DNA from: Clostridia bacterium
Lineage (GTDB): Bacteria > Bacillota_A > Clostridia > Christensenellales > Aristaeellaceae
Direction of reading: 5' to 3'
DNA length: 39,401 nt
NCBI GenBank assembly: GCA_017938645.1
Contig: JAGBBE010000020.1
Span: 1 to 39,401 of the forward strand
The notes beneath the pieces were generated by a model, which was not told the origin of the DNA, searched no databases, and saw only the letters and a program-made list of their open reading frames with translations. The position numbers and the translations under genes were made by a program. Position 1 is the stretch's first letter; every line of letters begins with the position of its first letter. Shown piece by piece: positions 33,356 to 39,401 of this stretch.

Positions 33356-34234
33356 ATGAAGCGTTCACCCAAAAAGAAAAGCCGGAAATGGCTCTGGCTT
33401 GTGCTTCTGGCGATTGTCGCTGCAGGCGCGTATTTTTTCATTTCCGCCTCGCAGCAGACCGCAGACGCGCTTTTTACTGAGGAAACCGTGCAGCTGCGCG
33501 ACCTTGTGACCTATTACAGTTTTTCGGGCAATCTGACCCCGGTGTCGGATGAAATCCAGACCGCCAAGGAGAGCCTGAAGGTGCGTGAGATGTACGCCGA
33601 AGAAGGCGACAGCATCCAAAAGGGCGACCTGCTTTTGCGCGGCACCGACGGCACGCGCGTGTATGCCGCCTGTTCCGGCGTGATCGAGGAGCTTTACCCC
33701 GATCTTGACGACACCCTCCAGCCCGGAACGCAGATTGCGCGCATCGTGGATTACGACACGCTGGAGGTATCCGTGGACGTGGACGAGTACGACATCGGCG
33801 CGGTGGAAGAGGGCAAGAAGGGCACGGTATACCTGAATGCGCTGGGTACGAGCGTGCCGGGCGTGATCAGCGACGTGTCCCGCAGCGCCACCACCGAGGG
33901 CGGCGTGAGCTATTACGAGGTCAAGCTGCAGATCGCCGCGCCTCACAACGTGCGCGCAGGCATGAGCGTGGAGGTAAGCATCCTCAATCAGCAGGCCCCG
34001 GGCGCGGTGAGCGTGAGCCTTGATGCGCTTACCTACGACGAGTACAACATGCCCTACGTCTTTATGAAGGACGCGCAGGGGAACCTGAACGCCGTATCGG
34101 TGGAAACCGGCGTGAGCGACGGCAGGAACATCCAGATTCTCTCCGGCCTTGCCGAGGGCGACCGGGTATATTACCAGTCCTTCGATTTCATGCGCTTCTT
34201 CCAGTCGCGCGCCGGGATGATGGGTGGTAACTGA
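33356..34234 (+). CDS. HlyD/MacA-like efflux adaptor subunit 1
   Basis: A 292-residue membrane-anchored adaptor. After a lysine-rich N-terminus comes one membrane helix (about 11-30). A split biotinyl-lipoyl-like domain follows (around 55-125, with EEGDSIQKGDLLLRG and the returning CSGVIEEL), then beta-barrel segments to about 215 and a membrane-proximal domain ending DRVYYQSFDFM. The long coiled-coil hairpin of MacA is almost absent, as is common in single-membrane organisms. AAAAGGAG precedes the ATG at 33356, which is preferred over one at 33320. The MacB-like ATPase gene follows after 2 bases, so this is likely its partner. Confidence 0.85.
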   Translation: MKRSPKKKSRKWLWLVLLAIVAAGAYFFISASQQTADALFTEETVQLRDLVTYYSFSGNLTPVSDEIQTAKESLKVREMYAEEGDSIQKGDLLLRGTDGTRVYAACSGVIEELYPDLDDTLQPGTQIARIVDYDTLEVSVDVDEYDIGAVEEGKKGTVYLNALGTSVPGVISDVSRSATTEGGVSYYEVKLQIAAPHNVRAGMSVEVSILNQQAPGAVSVSLDALTYDEYNMPYVFMKDAQGNLNAVSVETGVSDGRNIQILSGLAEGDRVYYQSFDFMRFFQSRAGMMGGN

Positions 34235-34236
34235 TC

Positions 34237-34926
34237 ATGAACGACTTTTTCCGCATGACAGGCATCACCAAGTCCTACTGGATGGGCGACGAGTGGTCGC
34301 AGGTGCTGCGCGGGATCGACCTGACGATTGATCAGGGCGAGTTTCTGAGCGTGCTGGGTCCGTCGGGCTCGGGAAAGTCCACGCTGATGAACATCATCGG
34401 CTGTCTGGACACGCCCACCTCCGGCGAGTACATCCTGCACGGCCGCCGCGTGGATCAGCTGAACGCCGACGAGCTTTCGCGCATCCGCAACCGTGAAATC
34501 GGATTCATCTTCCAGTCCTTCCAGCTGCTCCCGCGTCAGGACGCGCTGTCCAACGTGGAGCTTCCGCTGATTTACGCCGGCATGCCGCAGAGCAAGCGCC
34601 GCGAGCGCGCCGCCGAAATGCTCAGCCGCGTCGGTCTGGAGGACAAGATGTACCACAAGCCCAACCAACTCTCCGGCGGACAGCAGCAGCGCGTGGCCAT
34701 CGCGCGTGCGCTGGCGACCAATCCGACCATTCTTCTGGCCGACGAGCCCACCGGCGCGCTGGATCAGAAAACCGGCCGTCAGGTGATGCAGCTCTTCCAC
34801 GAGCTGCACGATGAGGGCCGAACCATCATCATGATCACCCACGACCGAAGCATCGCCCAGAACGCCTCGCGCATGGTGAGAATTCTGGACGGCGAACTGT
34901 CCGAGGGGGTGGCCGACGATGCTTAA
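34237..34926 (+). CDS. MacB/LolD-type ABC transporter ATP-binding protein
   Basis: A 229-residue ATPase: Walker [10 protein letters not shown] at 41-49, signature LSGGQQQR at 145-152, Walker B ILLADEP at 165-171 and H-loop ITHDRS near 197. The [10 protein letters not shown] and [16 protein letters not shown] segments are typical of the MacB/LolD/FtsE-related group that works with FtsX-fold permeases in mechanotransmission rather than classic transport. It overlaps the permease gene by 8 bases. Confidence 0.93.
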   Translation: MNDFFRMTGITKSYWMGDEWSQVLRGIDLTIDQGEFLSVLGPSGSGKSTLMNIIGCLDTPTSGEYILHGRRVDQLNADELSRIRNREIGFIFQSFQLLPRQDALSNVELPLIYAGMPQSKRRERAAEMLSRVGLEDKMYHKPNQLSGGQQQRVAIARALATNPTILLADEPTGALDQKTGRQVMQLFHELHDEGRTIIMITHDRSIAQNASRMVRILDGELSEGVADDA

Positions 34927-36109
34927 GGAAAGCCTGCGCATGTCCATCAGCAACATTCTGGGCAACAAGATGCGCTCATTTCTGACGATTCTGGGCATCA
35001 TCATCGGCGTCATGGCGATCATCGCGCTCATCACGGTGATGGAAAGTGCCACGGGCGAAGTGACCGCGCAGTTTGAAAGCCTCGGCACTGGCAAACTGAC
35101 CGTGCAGGCGCAGGGCACGCCGCTCAAGCGCGGGCTTACGGAAACCGATCTTCTGCAGATCAAGGAGCTGGAGCACGTGGAGGGCATTTCCCCCACGCTG
35201 AGCCAGACGCTGCACGTCGTCAGCCGCGGCACGGTTCTGGAGGACGTAACCATCAAAGGCTACGGCTTTGCGTACTTCCGGCGCGAGAATGATTCCATCG
35301 CGCGCGGCAGACCCCTGCTTCCGGCGGACAGCGAACAGCTCTCCCACGTGTGCGTCATCGACTCCGACCTCGCCGCCAACCTCTTTCGCGGAGAGGATCC
35401 GCTGGGACAGAAGCTGCTGGTAAGCGGCATGCGGTTTACCATCGTGGGGCTTCTGGCCGATCCGGCGGTGGACGACGTGATGAGCCAGATGCAGGCCGGA
35501 AACGACAACGGCTCGCTCATCATGCCCTACGAATCCTACATGCGCGTCTTTGGCGTGAAGGGCGTGACCTCGCTGGAAATCTACGTGGACGACCCCGACC
35601 TGACCTCCGACGTGGTGGAGGCGCTCGAAACCCAGCTGGACCGGATGTTCAACTACAAGGATGACAGCTACTCCGTGATCAACATGGAAAGCCTGCTGGA
35701 CGTGATGGATACCATGATGGGTCTGATGACCAATCTGCTGGTGGGCATCGCATCGATTGCGCTGCTGGTGGGCGGCATCGGCATCATGAACATGATGCTC
35801 GTCTCCGTTACCGAGCGCACCAGCGAAATCGGTCTGCGAAAGGCGCTTGGCGCGCGGCCGAGGCTGATTCAGGTGCAATTCCTGATGGAGAGCATCATCC
35901 TCTCGCTTCTGGGCGGCATCATCGGCGTGGCGCTGGGCCTGTTGGTCAGCGTGATTCTCGCCGATGTGATGAGCATCGCCTTTGTCTTCTCTCCCGGCGC
36001 GGTGGCGCTGGGCGTGAGCTTCTCCCTGGCGGTTGGCGTGATTTTCGGCTGGGCACCGGCGCGGAAAGCCTCCAACCTCAACCCCATCGACGCGCTTCGC
36101 TCAAACTAG
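34919..36109 (+). CDS. MacB-like FtsX-fold ABC permease
   Basis: A 396-residue permease with the MacB plan. One N-terminal helix (about 20-41, after RMSISNILGNKMRSFLT) is followed by a large extracytoplasmic MacB_PCD domain (about 45-265). Three C-terminal helices (about 270-385) surround the ERTSEIGLRKALGA coupling segment, and it ends PIDALRSN. GAGGGGGTGG precedes the ATG inside the ATPase gene. Together with the adaptors it probably exports, or acts on, a peptide, lipid or antimicrobial at the cell surface. The substrate is unknown. Confidence 0.92.
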   Translation: MLKESLRMSISNILGNKMRSFLTILGIIIGVMAIIALITVMESATGEVTAQFESLGTGKLTVQAQGTPLKRGLTETDLLQIKELEHVEGISPTLSQTLHVVSRGTVLEDVTIKGYGFAYFRRENDSIARGRPLLPADSEQLSHVCVIDSDLAANLFRGEDPLGQKLLVSGMRFTIVGLLADPAVDDVMSQMQAGNDNGSLIMPYESYMRVFGVKGVTSLEIYVDDPDLTSDVVEALETQLDRMFNYKDDSYSVINMESLLDVMDTMMGLMTNLLVGIASIALLVGGIGIMNMMLVSVTERTSEIGLRKALGARPRLIQVQFLMESIILSLLGGIIGVALGLLVSVILADVMSIAFVFSPGAVALGVSFSLAVGVIFGWAPARKASNLNPIDALRSN

Positions 36110-36118
36110 GAGGTATGA

Positions 36119-37183
36119 ATGATGAAACGGATCCTTTCGCTGCTCCTGACCCTGTGCCTTGCATGCGCCTGCGCTCCTGCGCTGGCCGAAAGCGGCCTGA
36201 TCTTCACCGCCTCGGTGCAGCCCGCGCAGACCTATGCCCTCAAAGCGCCTGCCTCCGGCGAGCTTGCGCCCTTCACCGTGCGCGAAGGCGACCGGATTGC
36301 ATCCGGCGACGCGCTGTTTGCCATTGAACCCGTGCGCGTTTACGCGGACGTCTCCGGCACGGCTGCGCTGGTCAGCGCCAGGGCAGGCGATATCGCCGAC
36401 GCGGTTTCGGAGCGCTTCGGCGCGGTGGTGTCGGTGGAATACGACGACCGCTACGTCATCCACACCAGCACCCGCACCGGCTACAACAACGCCGACAACC
36501 GCGACCTGCGCGTGGGCACGCCGGTGTATCTGAAGTCGCTCAACAACGAGCACACCGCCGACGGCCTCATCACCTCCGTGAACGGTTCGGACATCACCGT
36601 GCAGGTCATCGGCGGCGATCTGGTCTACACCCACGAGGTCCGCATCTACCGCGATCCGGAGTACGCCTCCGACACCATGGCTGCCCGCGGAAACCTCTCC
36701 ACGGTTGCGCCCCGCGCCTACAGCGCATCCGGCACCATCACCCACGTGGGCGTCAGGGCCGGTCAGAAGGTCGAGCCGGGCGACTATCTGTTCAGCTATG
36801 TGCCGGACGTGCTCGATCCCATCCGCCGCGGCGCTTCGGACGCGCTTTCCGTGAAGGCGGAGGAAGAGCTCATCGTCTCCTCCGTGAGCGTCCAGCCCGG
36901 CGCGAGCGTCAGCAAGGGGCAGACGCTGCTTACCTACATCCTGCCCAATGCATACGAGCTGTGCGGCACCGTGCGCGAGAGCGACCTGCCGCTCATCAGC
37001 GTGGGCGACGTGCTCACCGTGACCTTTGACGAGCTGGCTCTGCCCGAAACCACCGCCGTGGTGTCCTCCATCAGCCCCCTGGGCGAGGATCAGGGCGACG
37101 AGAGCACCTACAAGGTGTATCTCACCTTTGAAGCCTCCGAGGCCGTGCTGCCCGGCATGCACGCCACCATTGAAAAGGAATAA
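36119..37183 (+). CDS. HlyD-like efflux adaptor subunit 2
   Basis: A 354-residue secreted or membrane-associated adaptor. It has a signal peptide (about 1-24, ending ALA). Lipoyl-like halves occur near 38-75 (APASGELAPFTVREGDRIASGD), and a second pair near 202-222 and 254-280 (SVQPGASVSKGQTLL). An HlyD-type C-terminal barrel ends VLPGMHATIEKE. Cysteines occur inside the signal segment but do not form a canonical lipobox. AGGAGG lies 5 bases before the ATG at 36119 and 8 before a second ATG at 36122, so either could be used. It closes the exporter operon. A second adaptor after the permease is unusual. Confidence 0.8.
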   Translation: MMKRILSLLLTLCLACACAPALAESGLIFTASVQPAQTYALKAPASGELAPFTVREGDRIASGDALFAIEPVRVYADVSGTAALVSARAGDIADAVSERFGAVVSVEYDDRYVIHTSTRTGYNNADNRDLRVGTPVYLKSLNNEHTADGLITSVNGSDITVQVIGGDLVYTHEVRIYRDPEYASDTMAARGNLSTVAPRAYSASGTITHVGVRAGQKVEPGDYLFSYVPDVLDPIRRGASDALSVKAEEELIVSSVSVQPGASVSKGQTLLTYILPNAYELCGTVRESDLPLISVGDVLTVTFDELALPETTAVVSSISPLGEDQGDESTYKVYLTFEASEAVLPGMHATIEKE

Positions 37184-37188
37184 AAAAG

Positions 37189-37220
37189 CGCCCGCTGGTT
37201 CATCATCGAATCAGCGGGCG
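37189..37220 (-). terminator. Shared terminator between converging genes
   Basis: CGCCCGCTG/CAGCGGGCG (37189-37197 and 37212-37220) with a 14-base loop. The minus strand continues with CTTTTTTATT, a strong T-run. The plus strand continues with the weaker TTATTGTG. It lies between the exporter operon and the sortase-like gene. Confidence 0.8.
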
Positions 37221-37231
37221 TTATTGTGTCA

Positions 37232-38641
37232 TCAGTAATTTTCGTTTTCCCGTGCCATGCGGTACATCAGCACCACGGACTGGTTGCCGTTGCCCAGCGT
37301 GGCCAGCGTAAGCAGGCGGTCGGACGCATTCACGTCCACGCCGAAGGGGTACAGGCTCCTCGCGCGGGCGTTATTGACAAAGGCGAGCATGCTTTCGTCG
37401 GTGGCGAAGGTCGGGCTGCTGGCGTAGCTGAAATACCCGGGGGATTTGGGGTCGCTGTCGGAAAGGATCACGGCGAAGAGAACGTAGCTCTCCTCCTCGT
37501 ACAGCGTGGTCAGCCGGGCCGTTGCGCAGGAGGCGGCGAACGTCGGTCCGCCGTTCACGAACTGCCACAGCTTGGAAAACACCTTGCCGCCCACGGCGGA
37601 CTGTCCGCGCAAAAGCAGGTTTTCCGGAGGCATGCGGATGGAGGCGTTCTCATCGGCAAACACCGCGCCTGCGTCGCTGTTATGACGGTTATAGTCATGG
37701 GTGAGGTAATAGGTGTTATTGCGCTGCACCACGATTTCATCCACGAGGCCGGGGATGACCAGCCTGCCGATGACGTCGGGGTTTTCGGTGATGAGGTTGA
37801 TGAGGCTCTCCTGAATATTGCACAGCGGATTTTTGGGATAGCTGGTCAGTCTGGTGCGCAGCGGGGGAGTCTCTTCGGGTTCTTCCCCGACGAATTCATC
37901 CGCCGCAGGCGCCATGGCCAGCACGGCGGCTTCCTTGACGGGAATCACCGGCGTGGGCGTGGGACGCGCCTGATAGGGTGTTGCAGCGGGCGCTTCGGTG
38001 GGCTCATAGGTCTGGCCCTTGGGCAGCAGTTCGACCCTTGCGGCGGCGTACTGGAGCTCAACGCCGTTTTCCTCGCGGAAGCTCTGCTCTGCGGCTTCGA
38101 GGCTGCGCTCATCGCGGTCAACCCTGAGCGCAATGCTCACGATGGCCACCGCGCAGAACACGAACATGATCACCGCTGCGGCAAGCGCAATCACCCGTCC
38201 AATCCGCACGGGCTGGCGCTGGGGCCTGTCCTCCTCGCGGATTTTCTTCAGCGGCTTGGGATCGGCGGCAGGCGTAAACGCATCGCGCAGCTCTTCCTCT
38301 TCCACGTAGGCCATCTCCGGCGCAGGCTGCTCAAACGCCTGCGGATAGGGCATGGGGCCGCTTGGATACGCATTGACGCCATACGGCGCGCCCGGCGTGA
38401 ACTGCGGAGCTTCCATCTGCCTTGGCTGCATATACGCAGGCATCTCCTGCGCAGGCGCGGCGGCCGGCGGCGGAGAATACACCGGCGGCTGATAGCCATA
38501 CATCTGCCCGGGCTGGTACTGCTGCGCCGTCTTGCGCTTTGGCGCGGTGTTCAGCCTTGCAGCATAATCCACCGGGGTAAACGGATTGGGAGATTCATCG
38601 TACTGGCGCGCGGCGCTGCCCTGTTCCCATTTCTGGGCCAT
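37232..38641 (-). CDS. Membrane-anchored class B sortase-like protein without catalytic residues (pseudosortase)
   Basis: A 469-residue protein in four parts: a Pro/Tyr/Gln-rich cytoplasmic N-terminus (1-145), one membrane helix (about 148-173), an Ala/Pro/Thr linker (to about 265) and a sortase-B-like domain (about 285-465). The domain shows NPDVIGRLVIPG (287-298), VVQRNNTYYLTHDYN (304-318) and GAVFAD (325-330), all standard SrtB landmarks. At 346-347 the expected GH is GQ, at 445-449 TLSTC is replaced by TLATL, and the following Arg position reads QS. All three catalytic residues thus appear lost, so transpeptidation is not expected and a binding or scaffold role is plausible. The start at 38641 follows AAAGGGGGA by 8 bases. 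Confidence 0.72.
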   Translation of the reverse strand: MAQKWEQGSAARQYDESPNPFTPVDYAARLNTAPKRKTAQQYQPGQMYGYQPPVYSPPPAAAPAQEMPAYMQPRQMEAPQFTPGAPYGVNAYPSGPMPYPQAFEQPAPEMAYVEEEELRDAFTPAADPKPLKKIREEDRPQRQPVRIGRVIALAAAVIMFVFCAVAIVSIALRVDRDERSLEAAEQSFREENGVELQYAAARVELLPKGQTYEPTEAPAATPYQARPTPTPVIPVKEAAVLAMAPAADEFVGEEPEETPPLRTRLTSYPKNPLCNIQESLINLITENPDVIGRLVIPGLVDEIVVQRNNTYYLTHDYNRHNSDAGAVFADENASIRMPPENLLLRGQSAVGGKVFSKLWQFVNGGPTFAASCATARLTTLYEEESYVLFAVILSDSDPKSPGYFSYASSPTFATDESMLAFVNNARARSLYPFGVDVNASDRLLTLATLGNGNQSVVLMYRMARENENY

Positions 38642-38679
38642 GCGAAAATCCCCCTTTCCATACATTTCATCAATGTATC

Positions 38680-38709
38680 ATGATACCGTGTTCATGGCGA
38701 AAAGTCAAA
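38680..38709 (-). promoter_or_regulatory. Promoter of the sortase-like gene (TTGACT-N18-TATCAT)
   Basis: On the minus strand a -35 at 38704-38709 and a -10 at 38680-38685. The -35 overlaps the outer arm of the nested palindrome at 38705-38737. Confidence 0.55.
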
Positions 38710-38737
38710 TCCTTTTGTCATTGACAAAAATTTGACG
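38705..38737. promoter_or_regulatory. Nested palindrome in the divergent region
   Basis: The inner 17-mer TTTTGTCATTGACAAAA (38714-38730) has perfect 8-bp arms. It is bracketed by GTCAAAT (38705-38711) and ATTTGAC (38731-38737). The result is four GTCA/TGAC half sites in 33 bp, upstream of fba and over the -35 of the sortase-like gene. Confidence 0.5.
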
Positions 38738-38773
38738 TTTTTCTTCTGCCCCCTACCCAAGCGGGCAAAACTC

Positions 38774-38782
38774 TGCTATAAT
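38774..38782 (+). promoter_or_regulatory. fba promoter, extended -10 (TGCTATAAT)
   Basis: A perfect TATAAT at 38777-38782 with TG one base upstream. No good -35 lies at the right distance, so the extended -10 may suffice. The start would be near 38789, about 35 bases before the ATG. Confidence 0.65.
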
Positions 38783-38823
38783 GTATTTGTGTCACTTTGC
38801 TTATGATAAGGAGGAGACGACCC

Positions 38824-39401
38824 ATGCCTATCGTAAATACCAAGGAAATGTTCAAGAAGGCCTACGAAGGCGGCTACGCCATCGGCGCTTTCAACGTCAA
38901 CAACATGGAAATCGTGCAGGGCATCACCGAGGCCGCCAAGGCCGTGAATGCTCCTGTTATTCTGCAGGTCAGCAAGGGCGCCCGCGCCTACGCCAACCAC
39001 ACCTATCTGGTCAAGATGGTGGAAGCTGCTGTGCAGGAAACCGGCCTGCCCATCGCTCTGCACCTCGACCACGGCCCTGATTTCGAGACCTGCAAGGCCT
39101 GCATCGACGGCGGCTTCTCTTCCGTGATGATCGACGGCAGCCACCTGAGCTTCGAAGAAAACATCGCGCTGACCAAGAAGGTCGTTGACTACGCTCACGA
39201 CCGCGGCGTCACCGTTGAAGGCGAGCTGGGCCGTCTGGCCGGCGTTGAGGACGACGTGAAGGTTTCCGCTGAGGATTCTTCCTACACCCGTCCCGAGGAA
39301 GTCGAAGAGTTCGCTACCCGCACCGGCTGCGACTCTCTGGCCATCGCCATCGGCACCTCTCACGGCGCTTACAAGTTCACCGCCGCTCAGTGCACCCGCA
39401 A
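38824..39401 (+). CDS. fba: Class II fructose-bisphosphate aldolase (5' part, cut by window end)
   Basis: The first 192 codons of a zinc-dependent aldolase that splits fructose-1,6-bisphosphate into dihydroxyacetone phosphate and glyceraldehyde-3-phosphate in glycolysis. GAFNVNNMEIVQGI (21-34) is the N-terminal family block. HLDHG at 80-84 carries the catalytic D82 and zinc ligand H83. EGELG at 132-136 carries the metal-binding Glu, and GTSHGAYKF (177-185) has the next zinc histidine. AAGGAGGA precedes the ATG by about 8 bases. The related tagatose-bisphosphate aldolases share these motifs, so that alternative stays open. The rest, roughly 90 to 120 residues, lies beyond the window. Confidence 0.92.
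   Translation, partial: MPIVNTKEMFKKAYEGGYAIGAFNVNNMEIVQGITEAAKAVNAPVILQVSKGARAYANHTYLVKMVEAAVQETGLPIALHLDHGPDFETCKACIDGGFSSVMIDGSHLSFEENIALTKKVVDYAHDRGVTVEGELGRLAGVEDDVKVSAEDSSYTRPEEVEEFATRTGCDSLAIAIGTSHGAYKFTAAQCTR

Overview
The window looks like chromosomal DNA from an anaerobic, GC-rich member of the Firmicutes (Clostridia). Three things suggest this: strong AGGAGG-type ribosome binding sites at nearly every gene, sigma-A type promoters with TG-extended -10 boxes, and a sortase-B-fold protein. Fumarate-reductase-like and peptide-fermenting functions fit an anaerobic gut-type organism. A closer placement (for example Christensenellales-like) is only a guess.

Layout. 70-870: seven tRNA genes on the minus strand (transcribed Pro-Glu-Met-Asp-Thr-Tyr-Leu), whose promoter lies inside the terminator hairpin of the preceding gene. 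894-4978 (minus): an AI-2E-family membrane protein and the potassium uptake pair trkA-trkH. 5233-7819 (plus): an E2-acyltransferase-like protein without its catalytic motif, a GH20-like protein and xanthine phosphoribosyltransferase. 7820-8416: about 600 bp without a gene, packed with hairpins and repeats. 8417-31136 (plus): a run of 15 tightly packed genes, which is the most remarkable part of the window. 31344-33119 (minus): a secreted FMN/FAD fumarate-reductase-type flavoprotein. 33356-37183 (plus): a MacAB-type ABC exporter with two HlyD-like adaptors. 37232-38641 (minus): a membrane-anchored sortase-B-like protein that lacks all three catalytic residues. 38824 to the end: the start of class II fructose-bisphosphate aldolase.

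The 8417-31136 locus reads as a peptide scavenging system. A substrate-binding protein, two permeases and two ATPases import peptides. Eight peptidases without signal peptides (four S9 prolyl-oligopeptidase-like, three S10 carboxypeptidases, one M14 metallocarboxypeptidase) and an amidohydrolase of the Xaa-Pro/Xaa-Arg dipeptidase type would degrade them in the cytoplasm. A MalY/PatB-like PLP enzyme and an ornithine-cyclodeaminase/mu-crystallin family reductase could process the released amino acids or imines. Genes overlap by ATGA or sit within about 25 bp of each other, except around the binding protein gene, which has its own promoter in front and a strong hairpin behind. The operon ends at a clear terminator at 31144-31164.
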